Shown here: piece after piece, positions 24,218 to 33,277 of the stretch | How the letters are laid out: each line of letters starts with the position of its first letter | How positions within the stretch are numbered: the stretch's first letter is position 1 | Assembly (NCBI GenBank): GCA_032622095.1 | Contig: CP136063.1 | Location: 206,507,934-206,571,933, forward strand | DNA length: 64,000 bases | Origin: Siphonodentalium dalli | Lineage: Eukaryota > Mollusca > Scaphopoda > Gadilida > Siphonodentaliidae | Reading direction: 5' to 3' | Position numbers and translations under genes: made by a program | The notes under the pieces: model-generated | Told to the model about the DNA's origin: nothing | The model's input: only the letters and a program-made list of their open reading frames with translations | The model's database searches: none

Positions 24218-24829
24218 GGGAGGTCAAGTGAACAATTTTTAATGGGGATTTCCATGCAAATCTGCGGAGCAAAAGTTACAGAGTTGCACATACTTCTGAG
24301 TGTGACTTGATGTGGTATTGGAAACAACAGGTACAGTAATGCCCTAATTAATCGACTCCTTTAACCACAGCAGAATTATGGGTAACTTTTCAGGATTTAG
24401 TCGGAAATATGGCTTGTTGCAATTCATCGGAAAGCTCTCCCCGAGAGCTTTCCGATGAATGGCAACAAGCCATATTTCCGACTATATCCTGAAAAGTTAC
24501 CCATAATTCTGCTGTGGTTAAAGGAGTCGATTAATTAGGGCATTACTGTATTTATCTTGCGGGGTCTGCTTGGTAAATTATAAAATTTCGCAACAAATAT
24601 ATTTTTGAGAATTTTTTTCTGGAATTACATCATCACTTGACCTACATTTGAAAAATCAAAAATAAATACACCAACATTATAATGGAACAAGTTCCAAGTG
24701 GACCCACCAGATAAATACCTGTTGTTTTCAATACACATCAAGTCACACTCAGAAGTATGTGCAACTCTTAACTTTTGCTCCGCCGATTTGCATGGAAATC
24801 CCCTTTCAAAATTGGTCACTTGACCTCCC
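24218..24829. mobile_element. TIR element split by a nested MITE
   Basis: Inverted ends of about 115 bp: the left starts gggaggtcaagtgaacaat and the right ends attggtcacttgacctccc. The pairing continues through gatttccatgcaaatc, tgcacatacttctgagtgtg and acaacaggta. The palindromic TA-flanked MITE at 24332-24550 is inserted inside and is therefore younger. Confidence 0.7.
24332..24550. mobile_element. Family B palindromic MITE (nested)
   Basis: Nearly perfect 219-bp palindrome from TACAGTAATGCCCTAATTAA to its complement ending ATTACTGTA. The TA at each end fits a Tc1/mariner-type duplication. The centre is agctctc..gagagctttccg. Confidence 0.85.
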
Positions 24830-25506
24830 CAGGGATTTTTCTGCCTATTTTGGGAATGGGTCCGGGTCCCTTCGAATTGGGAAAAATGTGTCTTTACAGA
24901 TCAAAATTGGGAATTTTGCATGTTTTATAAAAATTCAATTAATCACTGTTACACACAAGTAAATAGTACTAATACCGTAATTTTCGGTGTATAACGCGAC
25001 TTAAACACAGGTAACGCAAAGATGGAGTAAAATCCCAGCCCATTTAGGTCCCTTTCTTAGCCTCAGGTACATGTATGCCGCCATCGAGATAGTTTTCTCA
25101 GAATTGTCCGCTGACACAGAAGAACTATCATTTTAAACACGTGTTTTATATAAATCAGCAATTTATTTAGAGTTATCCTCCCTCTTTCATAAATGCGCTG
25201 ACTGGTAGAGGGGAGGCAATTCGCATGTTAAGCTAATAGTTACATGTAGGTCGCCGCTAGTACATTATACGATGCAGGCTCCCGATGTCGCTGATTTACT
25301 ACGGGTTTTCTGCCGTTTATCGATAGACCGTGTGTACAAAATGTCTAAAAACAAAAAAATTATTCAATAAACCCGATGGTGTTATATACCTGCCTGCAAT
25401 TGGGAATTGGGAATTTGGTGGTTGAAAATTGGGAATAAAGGTGCCTTTTTCCCCATTGGGAATGAGGCCGAATACTGGACCCCGAGGACACCTAAAAAAA
25501 TCCCTG
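24830..25506. mobile_element. Putative TIR element (CAGGGATTTTT ends)
   Basis: The left end CAGGGATTTTTCTGCC and the right end AAAAAAATCCCTG are inverted. Near both ends 'attgggaat' recurs. The 5-bp CTCCC flanks both sides. It abuts the preceding element exactly. A hAT-like terminus, but TSD length does not confirm it. Confidence 0.45.
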
Positions 25507-25541
25507 CTCCCTCTTTAAATAAGTTGAATGGTCGGTAAAGC

Positions 25542-26863
25542 TTAGGCCTAACAAAAAAATACCTGTGTTTGGGGTCACCCGACCGTGCCTAATAAAACCA
25601 TGCGACCCTAAACTTTTTATTGAGATTTCCAAAAATTTTGAATTCCAATCTTACATCTTTTATATACGGCTTTGTCTACTCCATCCAGAGGTTGTTCAAA
25701 CTCACACAATCAATGCCAAAAATATATTTTAAAACATGAATAGGCCGACATACGTAGGCACTGCTGCACAGAGTGTTTATTTAATAATTATTAAATCCAG
25801 CCCGCATAGTTCATATTTTGAGAAGTTCTAAACATCAACAACATGTTCCGCGATGTTCTGGAACATTCATTCACAAACCACGTGTATAGCTTTCACACCC
25901 AGTAAATAATAAACCAATCCATTCAATGCGGCGTAGCTAACGTGTTGCTTACGCGGCTTCTCCAAAGTGAGGCCCACGATAGGAGTTTCCTGTCACGCTG
26001 TTTACAACCTGCGTCCCTTTATCCATACGTGGAATGGTCGGACAAATGATCGAATAGAATCATTGATTGAACACACGGGGCTCACAGTGGGAAGTTGGTT
26101 TATGCTGGGCGTATTATTTACTTGTTTATATTGGCAATATTGCTGCAATCTGGCGCTGTGTTTTACCAAGCTGTGCGTGAATGTATGATCTAGTACATAT
26201 CTACATATTGTTGTCAATACGAATATTTCGCAAAACACCTTTTCGTGCTGAAAAGTTGTCGACATGATTGTGACAAAATACGACCCCGTGTTTCTGACAT
26301 TCAATGCATCACTCTGGTCAGATCTCCGCCCATTGGAAATTCCGCAGTTATTTATAAGTTTTTACCACTGTTTACTATAATATTAAAGTTACTCTCCTTG
26401 TTTTGACACTTATAATTTCCAAATATAATAAAGGAAAGCATCTGTTTTATATTATATTAAAACAACAAATATGACAAACTGTTATTTATTTAATATAAAT
26501 ATCCACAGTTAAATGGTACCAGTATTAAAACAATTTTATACATTTATATTTCAGTTCAGGAATGTCTGAAAACCGCCTGAAATTATATCAAATTATTTTA
26601 ATATATTAAAATGAATATGGTATGTGTAAATTATTATCCATCTAGGCCTGGTTGATGTGAAATATGTCACATCTCATATACTATATGGCTGTCAGAGTAC
26701 ATGGGGGAATTAATACATTCACAATATCATTACAAGGTTAAATTATTATGCGGTATGTTTAATTATTAAAAAAAAAGAAAGAAAAAAAGAAGATAATCCC
26801 TACCTACCCTAATATTTTCAGACCATGTGACAACAAACACAGGTCTTTTTTTGTTAGGCCTTA
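25542..26863. mobile_element. Putative 1.3-kb TIR element
   Basis: The left TTAGGCCTAACAAAAAAAT then ACCTGTGTTTG is matched in reverse by 26828-26863 (CAAACACAGGT, TTTTTTTGTTAGGCCTTA). No clear target duplication. The interior is unique with no gene identified. Confidence 0.5.
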
Positions 26864-27171
26864 CCATCAGTTAATACTCTATTCGCCTAAAACAATGAAC
26901 CAATATGAGGTGGATTTTTATCTGAATACAGAAAATCGCATCGCAAAATCAAACCTGATGTCACGGCGATATAAAGAGAACATAAGGTGAAATATTCAAT
27001 GCGATGCTAAAGGAATTCACAGGCAGTCAGATTGATGTATAACAGTCATAACATCAATGTATCTGGAGATGGCAGTGATTGATAATGTGTTTATCGTTTC
27101 CTAATTTTGGGTTGGCAACAAAAAAATTAAAAATATGATGTCATTAATGGTGTACACGGGTCTGCCATTGA
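26864..27171. other. Flank before the LINE; no feature seen
   Basis: Multiple stops in all frames near 27136-27171, so the LINE ORF1 frame opens only after 27171. No repeat recognised. Confidence 0.4.
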
Positions 27172-27318
27172 TGTCCGTGTCCGATCGGAGAAAAGAAGAT
27201 CCAGTTACGAGAACAAGAACTTTGTGAACAATCTCATCAACTAACCCTTGCTCGATCAGAAATTTCAAAACTTGAGAACAAAATTGAAGAACTCAATAAC
27301 TCCAACCGAATACTGAGG

Positions 27319-28398
27319 ATGAAGGTGGCTGCAATTCCTGATACCACTGAAAAGCAAGTAAGAATTGATGGACCTGCATTTAACACAGTAACACCTCCAC
27401 CTGGATTTATACCTCTAGGTTATGCAGGTAACAAGCAAAACATGTATAATACATGTAACTGGGAGTCTCAACATCCTTGTAATCTAGAATTCGAAACGCT
27501 GAAAAGGAAGAACATCGAGATGGAAGTAAGCATAATGAAGATTCAATCTAAAATTCAAGAACAGGAGATCCAGACAATGAAAAACTCCATATTAACAAAC
27601 CATCATGTATCACCCCCAATTTCATCTGAAAGCCAGCAACTATTCCATACACATACCGGTACTGGTATAAATAATCCACCTCCAAGTTCTTATGAAGGCC
27701 AACAACTGTATCATCCAAATGTGAGTACATGTAATCCACATTATGTCAACAATGCTGTCAATGGACCTTACAGAAACATGCTACTGCACCCAGTGTTGAA
27801 TGGAAGGGAACAAGTTCAGAATCGGAGGAAGAGATTTGTCCAAAATTCATGGCGAAATACCCGAAATGACTACAGGAACCATTATGTTGATAACGAAACA
27901 AATAAGTCGGACAGCATAAGAAGAAGGGATCGATGCTTCGAAGATAACGGGATAGAGATATCTAAAAGGGGTGTGGACACCAACTTACAGCAAACATATA
28001 CAAGTACCGTTAGTTCTGAAACTCAATCTGATATCTACAGATCACAAGAAGAAATACCAAATCAGTCAACCAGTCATCAGTCATCAGTTATTGCTGATGT
28101 GGATACAAATAAAACTATGCATCAGTCATCAGTCATTGCTAATGTGGATACAAATAAAATCAGTCATCTGCCTTCAGTTATTGCTGATGTGGAAACGAAT
28201 AGAAGTCACAACCCACAGCACCCTCTGAAGACTGTTATAATGGAGAAAACTTGTACCAGAAATGCATCAAATAACATTAATGAAACAGAAGATGCAGTTG
28301 ATGAAGTGGATAGAAGTCAAGACTCACAGCATTTTTTATGCGGGGGCCGAGCCTCGGAAGTGACATGGCGGCATCTTCAATCAGCAATGAGCATGTAA
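27319..28398 (+). CDS. LINE ORF1 (N-terminally truncated)
   Basis: Frame of 359 aa from its first ATG. The same frame is open back to 27172 and there encodes a coiled coil (heptad-like SEISKLENKIEELNNSNRIL), so the true start is probably lost. Residues 253-297 (28075-28209) are three tandem 15-residue repeats of the form HQSSVIADVDTNKxx. An earlier pair (SSESQQLFH, SSYEGQQLYH) is also duplicated. No zinc knuckle or RRM is apparent. By analogy with other LINE ORF1 proteins it may bind RNA, which is inference. Its end overlaps the ORF2 start by 61 bases in another frame. Confidence 0.7.
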   Translation: MKVAAIPDTTEKQVRIDGPAFNTVTPPPGFIPLGYAGNKQNMYNTCNWESQHPCNLEFETLKRKNIEMEVSIMKIQSKIQEQEIQTMKNSILTNHHVSPPISSESQQLFHTHTGTGINNPPPSSYEGQQLYHPNVSTCNPHYVNNAVNGPYRNMLLHPVLNGREQVQNRRKRFVQNSWRNTRNDYRNHYVDNETNKSDSIRRRDRCFEDNGIEISKRGVDTNLQQTYTSTVSSETQSDIYRSQEEIPNQSTSHQSSVIADVDTNKTMHQSSVIANVDTNKISHLPSVIADVETNRSHNPQHPLKTVIMEKTCTRNASNNINETEDAVDEVDRSQDSQHFLCGGRASEVTWRHLQSAMSM

Positions 28399-31300
28399 TC
28401 ACCATCAAGACAATAAATGTAAAAAACATCAAGAGTAACCAGATATATACACAGCAACTACTAGATCAATGTGACATCCTATGTATTCAAGAACATTGGC
28501 TATATAAATACCAACAAGGATTTCTGGAAGAATTTCAGGATTCTCATACAACTTACTCCAAATCAGTTGATGAAGATAACATTATATCACCGCAAGAGAT
28601 GCCAAGAGGATACGGAGGTGTTGCCACGTTACTCAAAAGAGAGAAATTTCCTGTCACCAAAATATTGCCAGATGGATCCCCCAATCTTATAGTAGTGGAA
28701 ATATCTGTAGAACCACCGATCTGTTTAATTAATGTGTATATGCCTTCAAGGGGAGATGCTGATAGTGAAGACAGATTTGGATCATATCTAGATGAAGTCA
28801 CAGAAATTTCAAAGAAATATAGAGATACCCATATAATAATTTACTGTGGGGATTGGAACGCTTCTCTTTTGATGAGGGATAATAACAGGAGAGATGTCAA
28901 GCTTGATTGTGCAGCAGATGAGATTGGAATGAAGAGTATCGTATGCTTGCGGCCAACATTTTACCACACAAATGAGAGGGACTTGTCTCAAATTGACTAC
29001 ATCTTTATCCACAAGAAATACCAGGAATTACTAATAGATATTGCAATAGCTGAAAGAAGTGAATTGAATACATCTGATCATGTTCCAGTCACAGGGAAGA
29101 TTAAATTGATTTTATCCGGTGAGAGAAAAGAAGAATGCAATAAAGTACCAGCCCGTATAAAATGGGAGAATTGCAACCAACAGCTATATGAGGACTATGT
29201 AAGATGTCATCTTAAAAGTGGGAAATCACAGTCACTGTTTGATATGGGTCTAATGATAGAAGATCTCTCCAAAATTCTCAAAACAGCTGCAAAAAAGAGT
29301 ATTCCGAAGTTTAAAGAGATGGTCAAGGTTAAGAAGAAGGAACGAGTTTGGTCAGAAGAGATTGCTGCAGCGGTGAAGTTGTCTAAGAAAGCATTTTGGG
29401 AATGGAAGACGCAGGGTCGACCTAAATCTCCAACAAATAGATTATTGATGAATAGAAAAAGGACTTCGAGATTGCTGAGGAGTGCTCAAAGACTGGAGGC
29501 TGTTAACAATAGAAAGATGATGATTGAAGAGATTATACAGGCAAAGGGGGAAAACTCGTCACTATTCTTCAAATTAGTGAATAAACAGCGACAAAATAAA
29601 TCAACAATCACTAAGGAACTATTTGTCAATGGAAGGACGCTATCATCAAGTGAAGATATCAGAGAGGGATGGGCAGAGTATTTTGCGGGTTTGGCATCTC
29701 CATTGGAGGATCCTTTATTCAATGATACATATGATAAAGAAGTTGACAAGGACATATTAGCGATTGAATCTCTCTGCAGTGATCAACATATGCCATTACC
29801 GACAATCTCTGAAATTGAAGTTGAAAAGATAATAAGCAGTTTGAAGAATGGGAAATCAAAAGATCATCTAGGACTTCAAGCAGAGCATATCAAAATGGGA
29901 GGGCTGCCGGTCATCAAGTTTTTAACTGACTTCATCAATCAATGTTTTGAACAGAAGAAAGTCCCAGATATTTTGAAGATTGGAGTTCTTACACCGGTAC
30001 ATAAGAAAGATGAAAAGATTCTACCAACTAAGTACAGAGGCATCACAGTCACTCCTATTGTCCTTAAAGTGATTGAAAATATTCTGATCAAAACATCATC
30101 AGAGAAATTAAACCTGACGCAATCCAAGCTTCAAAAAGGATTTACCAAAGGGGTGTCTGCAACTAATGCAGGTGTAATCATCACAGAAGTACTGAATGAA
30201 GCAAAGGAATCAAAGAAACCATTACATCTTGTTACGCTTGATACTCAGAAAGCTTTTGATGTTGTGCCACATACACATCTGATGAGAAGATTATATCTGG
30301 ATGAGGTACAGGGAGATGAGTGGCTATTGATTAACAACATCTATAAGGACATGGCGACGAGAGTAAAATGGGAGAACGAACTGTCTCATCAATTTGATAT
30401 ACAACAGGGAGTGAGACAAGGAGGAGTCCTATCAGCTGTACACTACAAGAGGTTCAACAATCCAATGCTGCTGAATATTGAGCGTCATTACAACGGTGCG
30501 AGGATCGGACATATTCAGATTCCACATACAACATGTGCTGATGATGTAGCACTCTTGTCTCATGATGGGTCGGAAATGAATGCAATGCTGAAGGAGGTGG
30601 AAGATTTCTCACACTTAAATAGATACAAGATAAATCCGATGAAGAGTGCTGCCTTATCACTAAACATAAAAGATATACCTGCATTGGAGACATTTATGTT
30701 TGAAGAAAAACCGATTGTTGCAGAAGATAAGTTGACACATGTTGGGCTGGAAAGAAATATTGGAGGAAAGTTAAATGTTGATGAGAGAATCCAGAGAGGA
30801 CGAAGAACTGTTTATGCACTGATGGGTGCGGGTCTACATGGAAGAAATGGTCTGGCTCCAAATGTATCTATTAATCTATGGAATGTTTATGTGCTTCCAA
30901 GAATGCTATACGGGATTGAATGTGTCACATACAGTATGACTGATTTGAATTTGCTAGAAATTTATCAGAGAAAGGTGCTGAAACAGTTGCAGTATTTACC
31001 ACCCAGGACTCCTAATGCTGCTGTTTATGCTTTGCTTGGCTGTCTACCGATTGAGGCTGTTATCCACAAGAAGATGTTGTCCCTATTCTCTAGTATTATC
31101 CATAACAAGGGTTCTGTGGAAATCTCCATTGCCGAAAGACAGCTTGCTATGAAGAATTTGGACTCTACTAGCTGGTTTGTGACTGTAAGAAAGGTTTTGT
31201 GGATGTACGAGTTGCCATCAGTTTTTGAAGTAATGGAAAGCCCACTTGATAAGAAGTCCTGGAAGGAGTTGGTAGACAAAAAGGTGCATGAGCTTTGGGA

Positions 31301-31829
31301 AGGGAGGATCAAGGAGGATATGAAGTTGAAATCTTCACTGAAGTATTTGAACCCAGATACAGTACAGATTGGTTCTCCTCATCACTTATGGGTCAGTTTA
31401 CACTCCAATGTTCATGATGTTAATTTGGCAGCAATAAAAGCAAGACTCCTGACTGGTACCTATACACTCCAGAGAAATAGATCTGTTTACAGTCGGCAAA
31501 AGGAGAGTTCGGTGTGTCAACTGTGTAAAGATGGAGAAGAATCAAGGGAGCACTTTCTAACAGCCTGTAGGCATGACCAAATGATTGATGCAAGAGAGAA
31601 GGCAATCATAAAACTGCAATCTATTATCCCCGACTCTACTCTTACTAACATACTGGCAGATTCTAATCTACTAACTCAGCTCATATTGGACTGTTCAATG
31701 TCAGTAATAGTGGAGATGTTAGACCTACACATGGATCAGTTGACGTTAAATTCTATTGAGATGTGGAGCAGACAATATATTGGGAGGCTCCATAGCATCC
31801 GCTCCTCAATCCTTACCAGATGTCAGTAG
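28338..31829 (+). CDS. LINE ORF2: AP endonuclease and reverse transcriptase
   Basis: 1163 aa from ATG 28338 (a second in-frame ATG at 28365 could be used). Endonuclease signatures: N27, QE at 51-52, GDWN at 171-174, IDYI from 219, SDH at 246-248. Reverse transcriptase: YRGITVTPIVLK from 566, LDTQKAFD at 634-641, GVRQGGVLS at 691-699, and the catalytic ADD at 734-736. The residue before ADD is Cys (CADD) where Phe or Tyr is usual. C-terminal C-x2-C-x8-H-x4-C at residues 1060-1077. These enzymes nick the target and copy element RNA at the nick. Intact throughout, so recent or still active. Confidence 0.93.
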   Translation: MRGPSLGSDMAASSISNEHVITIKTINVKNIKSNQIYTQQLLDQCDILCIQEHWLYKYQQGFLEEFQDSHTTYSKSVDEDNIISPQEMPRGYGGVATLLKREKFPVTKILPDGSPNLIVVEISVEPPICLINVYMPSRGDADSEDRFGSYLDEVTEISKKYRDTHIIIYCGDWNASLLMRDNNRRDVKLDCAADEIGMKSIVCLRPTFYHTNERDLSQIDYIFIHKKYQELLIDIAIAERSELNTSDHVPVTGKIKLILSGERKEECNKVPARIKWENCNQQLYEDYVRCHLKSGKSQSLFDMGLMIEDLSKILKTAAKKSIPKFKEMVKVKKKERVWSEEIAAAVKLSKKAFWEWKTQGRPKSPTNRLLMNRKRTSRLLRSAQRLEAVNNRKMMIEEIIQAKGENSSLFFKLVNKQRQNKSTITKELFVNGRTLSSSEDIREGWAEYFAGLASPLEDPLFNDTYDKEVDKDILAIESLCSDQHMPLPTISEIEVEKIISSLKNGKSKDHLGLQAEHIKMGGLPVIKFLTDFINQCFEQKKVPDILKIGVLTPVHKKDEKILPTKYRGITVTPIVLKVIENILIKTSSEKLNLTQSKLQKGFTKGVSATNAGVIITEVLNEAKESKKPLHLVTLDTQKAFDVVPHTHLMRRLYLDEVQGDEWLLINNIYKDMATRVKWENELSHQFDIQQGVRQGGVLSAVHYKRFNNPMLLNIERHYNGARIGHIQIPHTTCADDVALLSHDGSEMNAMLKEVEDFSHLNRYKINPMKSAALSLNIKDIPALETFMFEEKPIVAEDKLTHVGLERNIGGKLNVDERIQRGRRTVYALMGAGLHGRNGLAPNVSINLWNVYVLPRMLYGIECVTYSMTDLNLLEIYQRKVLKQLQYLPPRTPNAAVYALLGCLPIEAVIHKKMLSLFSSIIHNKGSVEISIAERQLAMKNLDSTSWFVTVRKVLWMYELPSVFEVMESPLDKKSWKELVDKKVHELWEGRIKEDMKLKSSLKYLNPDTVQIGSPHHLWVSLHSNVHDVNLAAIKARLLTGTYTLQRNRSVYSRQKESSVCQLCKDGEESREHFLTACRHDQMIDAREKAIIKLQSIIPDSTLTNILADSNLLTQLILDCSMSVIVEMLDLHMDQLTLNSIEMWSRQYIGRLHSIRSSILTRCQ

Positions 31830-31935
31830 AAGATTCCCATTTCATTATTCCAGTTCTTTACCGATCCTAATCATTATATGAAATTCAGATTATATGAAAT
31901 CAGTGTATATAGAGAATATAAATCAAAGAAATAAA

Positions 31936-32640
31936 AATTACTCTGACTCGACCGAATCAGAGGTGCTGCGACAAATAAACGCAGGGATTTACGAAGACAA
32001 GACAAGACTGCACCCACGACAATATAATTGGACAAATGTTGTAATGGGGGAAGTTGGCATTTTGCATTCGGATCTTTATTCAGTGATCTTGATTGAGACT
32101 TTTCAGGCTGACAAACTTGGTATCTGACACTGACAGAGTTCTAATTTTTCTTTTGTCAGACTATCCTGACCAGATTGCTAGCACGAGACCAGTACGCTAC
32201 CTCTCGGTTACCGACTTCCCGACTTAAATCTTGTCAAAACTCCTGTGGTTATACCTCGACAATAGGTAGATTTCGCGACTGTAGTCTTTTTATAATAAGC
32301 TGATATGCAAGTATAAAATGAACGTTTTGGGCATTGCCATTAGAGCCTATAAGTGTGAGCAGATCATAACACAACATAAGTTATTTCATTTCGAGACTTT
32401 TAGTAAAATAATCCGAAATCACAACGGCGATATTTCTCTCTAGTTGCGATATTTACATCAGTGTCATTATATTTTTGGGTATGTGAGATCGAACAATAGT
32501 TTTTATATAATAACGAGATGTATTTTTTATAAACATTAGATTATTTATTGCACAGATGGAGTTGGATTTAATTTTAATACATCGTGTTGCGCTCACCATT
32601 TTCCAGCATCAACGCAAAAGAGGTCAAATCGTGTTGGGTG
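31936..32640. other. Intergenic, LINE to FBXO4 promoter
   Basis: A 77-residue plus frame at 31894-32127 (KSVYIENINQRNKNYSDS..) has no family I recognise and no splice support. The rest is AT-rich with nothing named. Confidence 0.4.
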
Positions 32641-32642
32641 AC

Positions 32643-32746
32643 CCGGAAGTCGATTCATGTGACGTCATTGGAAACATGAAAACAAAAACATTTCCACGTT
32701 GGAGCTTTTCACGTTTGCCTGTGTGATTGAGTCACAATCGTATAAA
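32643..32746 (+). promoter_or_regulatory. FBXO4 proximal promoter / 5' UTR
   Basis: Within 105 bases of the ATG are CCGGAAGT (ETS site, 32643-32650), the palindromic TGACGTCA (CRE, 32660-32667) and ATTGG (inverted CCAAT, 32667-32671). This is a TATA-less housekeeping type of layout. An upstream ATG at 32676 opens a 16-codon frame ending at 32726; it would affect translation only if transcription starts before it. The start site itself cannot be read from sequence. Confidence 0.55.
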
Positions 32747-33277
32747 ATGGCTAGTGGCCACGAAGGAACATCAGATGTCGTTACTGAAAGCCCGAATCAG
32801 TCAGAAGCAGACGATTTAGGAAAAGAAAAAATGCTTGACGTTTTGCCGAATATCATTCCTAGTTTATTTGGAAACCCAGCCGAAGTGGATTGGGATATTG
32901 CAAGTTCACCAACTTCGTTGCCACAGCCACGCCCCACTCAAGAGAGTTTGGAGAACAGTTACAGGGATGGTGATATTGGATATTCAGCAAAATTTGTTTG
33001 CCCAAAGTGTGGTAAGCAGTTGCCAGTTATCACCAGCCAACCAAAACCATCATCAGGAAATGGTGTCAATGGAAATGAAACAATTGATTTCATTAGAAAT
33101 CTTGTAAAATTGTATAAAAAGCGAATGGGCAATGATGACAATAGGGAGGTATGTTCTGGTGGCTTACAACAATATATCATAAAACAAGGAAAGAAACAAG
33201 TTCAACATTCCTCGACATTGTGTACATTCTGTACAGCTCCCAAAGATAAAGACACCCTAGAACTTGATGACTTGCCT
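32747..33277 (+). CDS. FBXO4: FBXO4 exon 1 (N-terminal extension)
   Basis: ATG at 32747 (context aaaATGg). 177 codons ending ELDDLP at donor GTGAGT. Acidic, Ser-rich start, then CPKC at 85-88 and CTFC at 159-162, a spacing of 70 residues that could hold one zinc ion. The lysine-rich stretch 121-152 lies between. No such region is known to me in vertebrate FBXO4. Confidence 0.85.

Larger units (their letters stand above)
27172..31935 (+). mobile_element. Non-LTR retrotransposon (LINE), nearly intact
   Basis: Two overlapping frames (27172-28398 and 28338-31829), then a short 3' region ending in an A-rich tail (ataaatcaaagaaataaaaa). ORF2 carries an AP-type endonuclease and a reverse transcriptase with no stop or frameshift. 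The ORF1 frame is open upstream of its first ATG, so the copy looks 5'-truncated within ORF1. The flanking target duplication was not determined. The clade is uncertain; endonuclease plus a C-terminal CCHC motif fits the Jockey/I/CR1 group. Confidence 0.9.

Noticed and set aside
26850-26866. ATG followed by GTAAGG on the minus strand as the RPL37 ATG exon
   Set aside because: It lies exactly in the inverted end of the 25542-26863 element, 5.8 kb from the next exon, and nothing else supports it.
31894-32127. 77-residue frame after the LINE as a gene
   Set aside because: Starts in the LINE tail, no recognised domain, no splice support.
32699-32746. FBXO4 starting upstream of 32747
   Set aside because: The open frame extends upstream only through a TTG; the first in-frame ATG is 32747.
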